Shown here: positions 12,501-20,508 of the stretch, piece by piece | How positions within the stretch are numbered: position 1 is the first letter of the stretch | Layout: every line of letters starts with the position of its first letter | Source: Erodium maritimum | Lineage: Eukaryota > Streptophyta > Magnoliopsida > Geraniales > Geraniaceae | Assembly (NCBI GenBank): GCA_963921825.1 | Contig: OY997588.1 | Span: forward strand, 121,591,329 to 121,655,328 | Reading direction: 5' to 3' | Length of the DNA stretch: 64,000 nt | Notes under the pieces: model-generated | The model's input: the letters and a program-made list of their open reading frames with translations, nothing else | What the model was told of the DNA's origin: nothing | Database searches by the model: none | Program-made: the position numbers and the translations under genes

Positions 12501-13735
12501 ACAGTAGCTTCTGTAATTGTTACTGTGTTCAACAAGATGCTTTTGAAATTGGATTTAGAAGGGTCTACGCTATTATCTTTGATTTCATCTATTTTCATAG
12601 GATTGAATCTTAAATTGGGGATATAATTTTTCTAATTTGATTTTTTATATTGCATGGTATTTCTGATAGTGAGATCAAATTGGAAGAAGCTGCTGTTCTT
12701 CACTACACATATCCCAAATTTTCAGACTTGACCTCTAGACGTGATCGGTGTGGCTGTAAGCCTACAAAGGAGGATGTGAAAAGATGCTTTATGCTGGAAT
12801 TTGATAGATCTGTGAGTTTTGTGCCTTGCATCTTCAAGCTTGTTTTCTTGCATCTACAAAGGAGTTTTTTTCCCTAGTCCAGTCATCTTGTTATAACTAC
12901 ATTGATCTTAGTAACATCATGCACTGCAGGCCTTCATAATTGCTTCAACTGCAACGGAAGAGGAAATGCGTAACTGGTAATTATTTGGAAAAGAAAAAAA
13001 GATATTCTTTTTGGTGTTCGCTTTATGTTCTTTGTCATTTTGATTTATCGGTGTTTTTTTTATATTATTCCTTAGCAAATGAATAGATTTTGTTCATTAA
13101 TTTTGCTCCAGGTATCATGAACACATTGTTTGGTCTGACAAGGACCTAAAACTGAAACTTCTGAGAAAGGGTGTTTTGACTCGCATCTATGCTCCAATGG
13201 TAAGCATGCCCAAAAACCTTTTGATAAGAAAGCAATTGAAATCTTTATATAAGAAATAAGCAAATAAAGAGAGACGTGATTCAGAAATTAAAGTAGTGAT
13301 GGAATAGTTACATACCCCCTTTTCCATAATTCATGACATTAGGTGTCCTGCATATTATTGAAGAGCCTCGTACATGTAGGCTCAGTTGTTTCCTCCCAAA
13401 ATGTGCTAAATTATGTAGCTTTAGTTCCTGAAATAGGGTGTTTGTTTTTTATGTTTCAGGCCATAATACAAGGTTTAAGGGAGTCTGGCGTGTTCAGTTC
13501 TGTAATTTCATCAGCCCCAACAACCATTACAAAGGACAAGTTCTTATCGTCCATTCAAAGCAGCAACTGGTCTAGGGCTGTTGCTTCTGAATCTCATCCT
13601 TCTAGGAAGATTGGTAGAAGCAAAGAGTCTCAGACAAGTGCGAGGAGGATCTTGGGTACCGAAGCTTATGAGGCAGCCATTGCGCCTTCTTCCCCCCCTG
13701 GATTGGATGAGGAGCACCTCATTGTAGAATCATGA
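9592..13735 (+). CDS. Glycosyltransferase-like type II membrane protein, 11 exons, 527 aa
   Basis: Exons read as 9592-9942, 10901-11050, 11166-11218, 11413-11521, 11636-11770, 11894-11938, 12245-12432, 12670-12811, 12930-12976, 13112-13199 and 13460-13735. All introns are GT-AG and the joined frame is open for 527 codons. A short basic and Ser-rich N-terminus is followed by a hydrophobic segment at about residues 27-48 ([19 protein letters not shown]), a Golgi-type signal anchor. The lumenal part contains [20 protein letters not shown], the acidic HLDTDEL motif at about 230-236 (a DXD-like metal/nucleotide-sugar site), the stretch [30 protein letters not shown] and a Cys-rich [17 protein letters not shown] segment. 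These match plant proteins annotated as glycosyltransferase family 2-like / DUF23 (GT92-like). The sugar donor and acceptor cannot be read from the sequence. The start is the first ATG before the anchor. All the motifs are present, so the gene looks functional. Confidence 0.9.
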
Positions 13736-14049
13736 TGTGTCCTGACATTTCATTTCTTGAGGGAAGAACGTGTCCATTTAAGGTTCCATGGGTTCTTCCC
13801 GACTTTAATGCTCAAGTGCCGTACATATTCTTCCAACAGTGAGATTTTTGTTTCATGAAATTATATATTGTAATCTTTCTTCATCATATGTAAGAAACAA
13901 AGATTATCGAAATTGAGTTGTCTTATGGGGGTTGAAACAGAACTATAATTTTCACTGACCATATTTGCACTTCCGATACTACATTTCACAAATTAGGAGT
14001 GGCAGTGGAGCTGGCTTTGCATTGCAGTCCTGGTCCTGTTTTTGTTGTC
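13736..14049 (+). other. Probable 3' UTR and spacer of the glycosyltransferase-like gene
   Basis: No coding frame is present. The A/T-rich stretch ttatatattgtaatc near 13860-13875 is a plausible plant polyadenylation region. The right limit is the poly(A)-like end of an inverted LINE. Confidence 0.5.
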
Positions 14050-15075
14050 ACAGTGTTTTTTTTTGAAAGGAATGGCTACTTCTCATTAATGCATCAAATC
14101 ATTGGATTACACGTCACAAAGAATCAGAGGGAATCTGTAACGCTCCGATCTATAGTATACCAATCACTAGCATTATGAACTAAGCAATGAGCAACTCCTT
14201 TTGCTTCTCTACGAATGAAAACAGGTTTAAAATCCTGCAAAACATTTAATTTTGCTCGACACTCCATAACTACCAAACTTGCTCGACACTCCATAACTAC
14301 CAAACCCAACAGAGACAACATAACCTCTCTTCCATTAATACTTTGGACCGCACTCAGGCAATCGGACTCATTAGTTTTTGAGTGCCAGACCGCCTCATAT
14401 ATCCATGAAAGCACTTCGTTTATGCGCGTCATTTCAATTAAATCAGGATTCTGCATACTTCGGAACACCATACATTTCGTGTTTATCGCCCACTCATCTC
14501 ATTTCTGCAGATCATACCACCTCCACCTCTCCCCACTCCCAAGATAGCACGATCAACATTTATTTTGACAGTCCCAACCCGACCTCAACCAAAACCGATC
14601 ACGCCTCACCTCTCCCGAACCACCGCCCGAGTGTCTCGGTCTAGCTCCTTTCCAATCCCGAATCATAGTCTCAACCCCTCCATAACTCCTCATGCCCAAT
14701 CATCTCTTGTCTCTAGATCTCCCACCAAAAAACTGTTAAAAATTCCACCAAACCGGGTCTACTCAAGTTCCAATAGTGTTCCAGACAGACACGAGGGTCT
14801 ACCACTGGAGTTTGGAAGTTCAGGCCTAGTTTCCCCCAAACGCTAGCCATTCCTGAGCATTCAAACAAAACGTGACTCTCATTCTCGAGTCTCTCACGCC
14901 TCCCACAATCAAGACTTACCGAAACAAATCTTGAATATAAGTTGCAATTCGTAAGCAGTGACCCCGTGAGAACCCTCCAAGCGTGATGTTTAACTTTTGA
15001 CGGAATCTCAAGGGACCATAACCTTCTCCAGAACAAGTCCCGCTCCTCCTCCCTCCACGTCAAATGGACCATAAC
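14050..15075 (-). mobile_element. 5'-truncated LINE fragment (zf-RVT and RNase H-like parts of ORF2)
   Basis: Read on the minus strand, 15075-14713 encodes a zf-RVT segment (FWRRLWSLEIPSKVKHHAWR, ESHVLFECSGMASVWGKL), and 14471-14124 encodes an RNase H-like segment (ESDCLSAVQSINGREVM, FIRREAKGVAHCLVHNASDW). The frame is broken between them. The element ends on the minus strand in a run of A (plus-strand ttttttttt at about 14056-14064), as LINEs do. Positions 14254-14305 hold a 27-bp tandem duplication of gctcgacactccataactac, seen in the protein as a repeated VVMECRA. Non-functional. Confidence 0.8.
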
Positions 15076-15079
15076 CAAC

Positions 15080-15415
15080 AGAAGCTGAATAAATTTGTAT
15101 CAACTTTCCTTGCCATTGATTTTTTATGTTCCTTATGAGTCATGAAGGCTCCTAGAGGAGTAATTAAGGAGTTGGAGAAGTTGCAGAGGTATTTTTTATG
15201 GGGTAGTCTGGTAACAGGAAGGCCAAGTAAGACTTGAGAAAGATTTAACCAAACTGCATGAATCAATGTGGTTACAAGTACCTGGTATTGAGGAATAGGA
15301 AAGAGGTTGGATGTACACTTGATCAAACCTGAGTCACTTGTTAGGAGAGATGCCCTGAGGGCACAGTATTATAAATTGAAAAATAGCAACTTGGTAGCCT
15401 ACAACCCTTTACTTC
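15080..15415 (+). mobile_element. Short LINE reverse-transcriptase fragment, plus orientation
   Basis: The plus strand encodes MKAPRGVIKELEKLQRYFLW near 15139-15200, resembling the region just after the reverse-transcriptase core in plant LINE ORF2. Several stops and frameshifts follow. It points opposite to the LINE at 14050-15075. It lies directly against the end of the PPR pseudogene, so it may be a separate insertion. Confidence 0.5.
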
Positions 15416-17506
15416 TCATTTCAGCCTAGATTTGAGACCAAACAACTTTGATCCTGACTGTTCCAAGCTCGCTGTCTTCTTTTCAATGTGCTCGCTTAGT
15501 GTTTCATCATACAGGATCACTTCGGCTTCTGTTATGAGTTTGGAATCCCTCAAATATAAAAATACCTTCTTTGCCTCGCCCAGTGTCCCGTGCTTACACA
15601 TGCCACATATTACAGCAGAATATATAACATCATTAGGAGGACAACCTTGTTACACCATTTCATCGAGCACACCGATCACCTTCTCAGCATTACAGGATTT
15701 ACATTCATGTAGAGCGGTAAGTGTGTATTTGAACTCCATAGGACCGTTTTCAACAGTGGCTAAGCATTCACGCACAAGCATCATAGCTGCATCAGTCTCT
15801 CCGATCCTGGATAGCCCTCCAGCAAGAGCACTGTAGCCAGCCACAGAAGGTGTCCAAGACTTCTCCAGTATCTTATTATAGCAAGAACATGCCTCTTGGA
15901 TTCTGCCATCTTCAATAAAACATTGAATTGCAGTACTGTAAGTAGAGGAGTCAGGTTCAATGTCTGATCTGTTTAGATCATCAAAGAACTCTAATGCTTT
16001 TTTCAGCTCCCCAATTCTATGTATAGCTTCCATAAGAATATTGTAGTGTGAAATTCTACATTAACCCTTTCCCTTCAACTGCTCGAAAACTTCTAAAGCT
16101 ACAGTGATTCTCTCCTCCTTACTCACCATAGAGGAGAAGAACTTATTGAGATCATTAACAATAGGAAATCCCAGTCCCTCCATCTGCTTGAGCAACTTCA
16201 GAAAGTCATCCGATCTTCTCAGCTCCGAATAAGCCACCAACAAAGGGTTCACTGTCACAAAGCCTGGTTTTAGACCTTCCTTAACTGCTACCTGGAGCAA
16301 TTTATAAGCATCATCAACACGGTTTCCATTACATAGACCACAGATAAGCGAATTGTAGATTCTCAAATTTGCACGGCATCCAGAATTGACTAAATCATTC
16401 AACAGACCACAAGCAACCTCAAGCTTCCCTTCCGCCACAAATGCATCTACCAACACACAATAAACTGACCTATCAATCAAATGCCCTTTCTTCTTCATCT
16501 CCTTGAAAAGCTCAAAAGCCTTGTGAACTCTCTCCCCTTGGCACAACCCGGTAATCACATTCACATAAGTCATTACATCAGGCTCAACCCTATCCCTCTT
16601 CATTTCCTCCCACACCATTAAACACCCATCTATATCCCCTTTGTTGATCATACCTCGAAAAGTTGAAGAGTAGGCAAACACATCTGGCTTACACAAATTC
16701 GACCTCATTTGCCCCAAAAGTTCCAACATTTCCTCAATCCTCCCTGCTCTACACAAACCCCTTATCAGGATCATGTAAGTAACACTCCCTTCCACCAGTT
16801 TCTCGTCCCGGAAATCCTTGTAAACAGACAGTGCTAAGTCCAAATGATCAGTTCTTACAAGAGCATCCATGATCCGATTGTACATAGATACTCCAGGTTT
16901 GACCCCAAGTTTCTTCATTTTCTCGTACACATACAACACCCCCAAGTTTCTTCATTTTATCGTACACATAGAACACTCTGAGACCCCTACTGGCATCAGA
17001 GTGCATTCTAATTAAAATCTGGAACTGCTTCTCACTGGGCGGCTTTCCCTGAGAAGCCATCATCTCAAGGACCTGATCGGCCTCCCGGAGCCGACTGTTT
17101 CGATTCAGGCAATATATGAGAGCATTGTAGGTAGCGTAATTGTGATAGAAACCCTTTTGCTTACTTGCCCAAAGGAAGAGTTTGGAGGCGATTTTGGGGT
17201 CGTGCTCGACCTTGAGGATCTCGGTGACGAGGTTGGGGGTGACGCGGCGGAGCTTCTTGAGCTCGGCGACGACCGGAGCGACCCAGCGGTGGCGGTTCTT
17301 GACGATGGCGTCGACGATGAAACGGGCAATGGGGGAGAGGCGGTGGGATGTGCTCGGGGACTGTGGGCCCCTGGGGACATTGAAGATGTTGGGGTTTTGG
17401 CTACGTTTAGGAAGGAGGTGAGGGCGGTTGGCGGCGCGACTTTCGGAGGGCCTGTGGTGGCGATGAGCGGAGTAGTGAGGTTTCGGAAATTGGAATTGAG
17501 GGGCAT
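15416..17506 (-). pseudogene. P-class pentatricopeptide repeat (PPR) protein, disrupted
   Basis: The minus strand encodes a chain of about a dozen 35-residue PPR motifs (for example VTYMILIRGLCRAGRIEEML, DVMTYVNVITGLCQGERVHK). Such proteins bind organellar RNA. By recollection it resembles Arabidopsis At4g20740 (EMB3131), a tentative match. Four lesions are visible. (1) A 37-bp tandem duplication at 16903-16939 / 16940-16976 shifts the frame. (2) There is an in-frame TAA at 16061-16063. (3) There is an in-frame TAA near 15647-15649 where the context suggests CAA. (4) The ATG at 17504-17506 is one base out of register with the downstream frame (AAT GCC CCT CAA...), as if a C was lost from the run after the start. 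Apart from these the repeats stay aligned. The start codon abuts the transposon at 17501-19937, and DNA resembling its former 5' flank lies beyond that transposon. Confidence 0.9.
16903..16976 (-). repeat. 37-bp tandem duplication inside the PPR pseudogene
   Basis: Two units of 37 bases, beginning ccccaagtttcttcatttt, lie head to tail with two mismatches (ctcgta/atcgta and catacaac/catagaac). Because 37 is not a multiple of 3, the duplication puts the N-terminal and C-terminal parts of the PPR protein in different frames. Confidence 0.95.
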
Positions 17507-17725
17507 TCCTCCAACGGTCGTGCCTCTGGCGTAGGCACGGCTCAGACACGACGCGTAGACACGACTTGTCGTGTCTGGAAACAGTGTCTGCGGGGGCGTG
17601 CCTACGAGTCGTTGCTGGTTCTGACAACGACGCTGCTGGTCGTGTCTGGCGCCAACGGCTAGTCGGCTGGCCAGTCACGACCCGACACGTGGCGACACCG
17701 ACCCCCAAAAAGCCCTAAATTCCTC

Positions 17726-17733
17726 TATAAATA
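17726..17733 (+). promoter_or_regulatory. TATA box of the first SANT-like gene
   Basis: The sequence tataaata lies 104 bp before the ATG at 17838, between GC-rich subterminal DNA and a pyrimidine-rich leader (cttcacttgtttttagcttccc). The spacing is normal for a plant core promoter. Confidence 0.7.
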
Positions 17734-17837
17734 CAGATCCACCCCCAACTCAAATTTTACCCTCTCTTCACTTGTTTTTAGCTTCCCTTCCTCTATTCTT
17801 CATCAAATTCTCTCCAATTTTTTTTCCTACACTCGTT

Positions 17838-18932
17838 ATGGATCCGAATGAAGCCCTCCAATCCCTTGCCGACTCCATGGATGATGAAGACGTGAGTTCT
17901 CACCACACCAAAGAGGACTACTTGGCCAACTACTCCTCCTTTTCCCAACTCCTCCAATCGGGGCACTCAACGCCGCTTCCTCTATACACCCCGCCGACCC
18001 AATGGCCAGAGTCCCAAGTGCAACCTTCCCAATTCGTTCCGGCCACCCAACCTTGCCAGTCAGCTTCGACGCAAGCGAGGAGGAGGAAGGGGAAGGCGGC
18101 GGCATCTTCAGCGAGGCCGAGACCACTTCCGCGACCGAAGTGGACCGCCGAGGAGGAGACCAGATTGGCACGAGCGTGGCTAAACAACTCGCTCGACCCC
18201 ATCAACGGGAAGAACCAGAAGAATGACAAGTACTGACAAAAGGTGCATGCCGAGTACGAGGCGGTTAGACCGGCAGATGATCCACCTCGGGCGTGGATGA
18301 CGTGCAAGGACCATTGGCATAAGGTTAAAGCCTTCATCACCAAGTTCCAGGAGAAGTACACCAACTTTGAGAACACGCTGACAAGCGGGAGGAACGAGGT
18401 TGACGTCCTGGCAGGCGCTGAAAAGGCATACCGCGACGATGAAGGGCACGTGTTCAAATTCAAACATATGTGGGAGGTCGTGAGGGGGCAACCAAAGTTT
18501 TTCACAAAAAATGTTCCAGAATGTGACATCCCCGACCTTGACCTCAACCTCGACGCCGATAGTGATGGAAGCAAGCGAACGAGGATGGACGAGTCTCGCA
18601 CTTTTGGAGACGACTTCGACCACGAGTTGAACTCGTTTACCACCGAGGATCGTCCGATCGGGCAGAAGAGAGCCAAGGCCAGGGCTCGAGGCAAAGCCCA
18701 ATCCTCCCAATCGGCGGCGTCCGGGCTACCTCCCGAGCAAATGCAGTTCCTCGACACTTTTTCCCAAAGGAAAGGGACACAGTTAGAGGGCAGAATTGCG
18801 ATGCAGAAGGAGATCATGGACACCTTGAATGCAGTTCTTCGCCAAGACATCACCAACATGAGCGCGGATGAAAGGGCGTCTCGTGCCTCGCTCATTCAAA
18901 GCCTCGGGAAGCGGTTGGAGTTCTTGGGTTAG
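17838..18932 (+). pseudogene. SANT/Myb-like ORF1-type protein with one premature stop
   Basis: From ATG 17838 the frame runs to TAG 18930-18932, broken only by TGA at 18234-18236. The protein starts MDPNEALQSLADSMDDED, has a Ser/Pro/Gln-rich part, a basic stretch (ARRRKGKAAASSARPRP) and a SANT/Myb-like DNA-binding domain (PKWTAEEETRLARAWLNNSL... NDKY-stop-QKVHAEYEA). A C-terminal segment typical of NAM-associated or Harbinger ORF1 proteins follows (ARAWMTCKDHWHK-like core, later QRKGTQLEGRIAMQKEIMDT). Related proteins have Trp where the TGA lies (KYWQKV), so a single TGG to TGA change would explain the break. In PIF/Harbinger elements this protein assists the transposase in the nucleus. A host-derived origin is also possible because such domains occur in many plant genes. 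Confidence 0.8.
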
Positions 18933-19097
18933 CCAAGACTTCAATTTAAATTTAGTTTTTAAATTTATGTTTCCTTAATGTACTTTGCGTTTTCTTAATA
19001 AAAGTGTTAATCTAGTTGTTTTACTGGACTTTGTGTGTTATTAAAAAAAAGAAAAAAAATCAACTTTTTATCGAATTATCGGAGCCTCGAGGAGCGT

Positions 19098-19130
19098 CCT
19101 AGGGTTACTATTTGAAATAGTAACCCTAGG
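19098..19130. repeat. Perfect 16-bp inverted repeat upstream of the second SANT-like gene
   Basis: The arm cctagggttactattt (19098-19113) and its exact complement aaatagtaaccctagg (19115-19130) are separated by a single base. It sits about 45 bp before the TATA box at 19174, with a run of 17 C between them. Confidence 0.95.
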
Positions 19131-19173
19131 TCGTGGCAGCCGCGCCGACCCCTCCCCCCCCCCCCCCCCCTCC

Positions 19174-19181
19174 TATAAATA
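19174..19181 (+). promoter_or_regulatory. TATA box of the second SANT-like gene
   Basis: tataaata follows a C17 run (19154-19170) and is followed by a CT-rich leader (ctcacacctctcacattctc) and the ATG at 19278, 96 bp downstream. The layout repeats that of the first SANT-like gene. Confidence 0.7.
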
Positions 19182-19277
19182 CCCTCACCCCCTCCTCGTT
19201 TCTCACACCTCTCACATTCTCTCTCTCCTATTTCTCTCATTTTCTAGCATTTCCTCTTATTTTTCTCTCAAGTCGAT

Positions 19278-19667
19278 ATGTCTACTTGGGCAACCGGGCC
19301 TCTTTGGTCACTAGAGGAGGAAATTCATTTGGTGGTCAATTGGCTCACCCACTACGAGCCCGGGGGTCAGTATTGGCATGGTCTGTACGTTGCTTATGTA
19401 CAAACCGGGAACGATGCGTGGCCACCACGGACAGAGAAGCAAGTGAAGGACCACTTCCAGAAGATGAGCAAGAAGTGCAAGTGGTTTGAGAAATGCTACC
19501 GGGAGAAATTGGCCGACCCTATGAGAGGGGAAACGGATGACGAAGTATATGCCGCGGCCGTTTCTGATTATGAAGGCAAACACGGGCTGTGGAATAAACG
19601 TCCTGTGTGGGAGATGCTCAAGGACGATGCGAGTTGGCGTTTACATATTAGTAGAAATATGAATTAG
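19278..19667 (+). CDS. Short SANT/Myb-like protein of the Harbinger-like element, 129 aa
   Basis: The frame is open from ATG 19278 to TAG. It begins MSTWATGPLWSLEEEIHLVV and continues with NWLTHYEP, QTGNDAWPPRTEKQVKDHFQ, KMSKKCKWFEKCYREKL and WNKRPVWEMLKDDASWR. Regularly spaced tryptophans and the basic KKCKWFEKCYREK helix fit a SANT/trihelix-like DNA-binding fold, as in Harbinger ORF1 proteins. It is much shorter than the first frame and lacks the C-terminal segment. A TATA box and leader lie in front and an AT-rich tail follows, so it might be expressed. It could equally be a second, partly deleted ORF1 copy. No enzymatic residues are visible. Confidence 0.6.
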   Translation: MSTWATGPLWSLEEEIHLVVNWLTHYEPGGQYWHGLYVAYVQTGNDAWPPRTEKQVKDHFQKMSKKCKWFEKCYREKLADPMRGETDDEVYAAAVSDYEGKHGLWNKRPVWEMLKDDASWRLHISRNMN

Positions 19668-20140
19668 TTTAATCGTATTTTAATAATTATGTTTTAAATT
19701 ATCTACATATGTATTAGCGTTTAAATATTATGTAATGTTTGTGTGGTATGAAATAAAATTAGTATTAAAAATGTGGGGTGCTTTTTTAATTAACTAAAAC
19801 TGTCTAGACACTACTCCTGACACTGCGTAGACACTACCATTGGAGGAGCAGTGTTTGGAAGCAGTGTCTGGAAGCCAAAAACAATGGTTAGACATTGCGC
19901 ATAGACACTGCACAATGTCTAACCATTGGAGATGCTCTCAAGAGCAGGGACGAAGAAATCCCAAAACGATGGCGTTTCAACTGGTGGTGCTGAGAAGAAG
20001 CCACGATCTTCTAAAATCACACATGGCAGCAGCAAATGTCGATTATGTTACTTGTTCGTTACAAGTTGTTTAGAGGATTAAAACGATATAAAATAGTGAT
20101 TAAAGGTTGTTAGAGGAGAGTTGAGTGTTAAATTGTGTAG

Positions 20141-20508
20141 TTGAGTATCTCACCGTCCGATTACCGTTCCAAGTCCTTCAATGCTTCATCTCAAAGTCGC
20201 TGATATCATCACTACCGAAGGAGGGTGGGATTGGAATAAAATCGAGCATGTCTTTTGGCCAGTTAATGGGTGGCGGATTCGAGGTATTCCTCGCCCCATA
20301 AATCAAGGGATAACGAGATGGATTTGGGATCCTCATAAATCAGGTCGCTATACGGTCAAATCTGCGTACAATCTAGCAAAGAAATGCAGTCATACAAACA
20401 ACTCAAACTCTAATCTTTTTTGGGTGGTGGTCATGGTTCTGGAAAATAAACGCTCCTCCTAAGCTACTAATCTTTGGGTGGAGATTATGGGGCAACCTTC
20501 TGCCAATG
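20141..20508 (+). pseudogene. LINE ORF2 3' part, left half, interrupted by a Ty3 element
   Basis: The plus strand encodes MLHLKVADIITTEGGWDWNK, then RGIPRPINQGITRWIWDPHK and SGRYTVKSAYNLA, the typical region between reverse transcriptase and zf-RVT of plant LINEs. The frame shifts near 20400. It stops at the target site CAATG (20504-20508) of the Ty3 element and continues at 31166. The 5' end is truncated, as is usual for LINEs. Confidence 0.85.

Larger units (their letters stand above)
17501..19937 (+). mobile_element. Harbinger-like element with two SANT/Myb-like frames and no transposase
   Basis: The left end (gggcattcctccaacgg) and the inverted right end (gagcatctccaatgg on the minus strand) form an imperfect terminal repeat. 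Both subterminal regions are dense in the words agacac and gtgtct (about 17525-17700 and 19800-19925). Inside are two frames, each preceded by a tataaata box, of the SANT/Myb-like type found as ORF1 in PIF/Harbinger elements. No DDE transposase is present, so the copy would depend on another element. No clean 3-bp target duplication is seen (gag on the left, tca on the right), so the exact ends are provisional. It sits between the PPR pseudogene start and its likely 5' flank. Confidence 0.65.

Noticed and set aside
17142-17534. Plus-strand 130-codon frame over the PPR N-terminal region
   Set aside because: It is antisense to the PPR coding sequence and rich in Asp/Gly/Val, a codon mirror effect.
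17507-17708. Minus-strand ATG at 17706-17708 as the start of the PPR protein
   Set aside because: That part lies in the Harbinger-like element (agacac/gtgtct-rich) and has no PPR-like or targeting sequence; the original start is more likely at 17504-17506.
17496-19940. A TTA/TAA target duplication for the second Harbinger-like element
   Set aside because: The flanks read gag and tca, so no duplication could be supported and its ends remain provisional.
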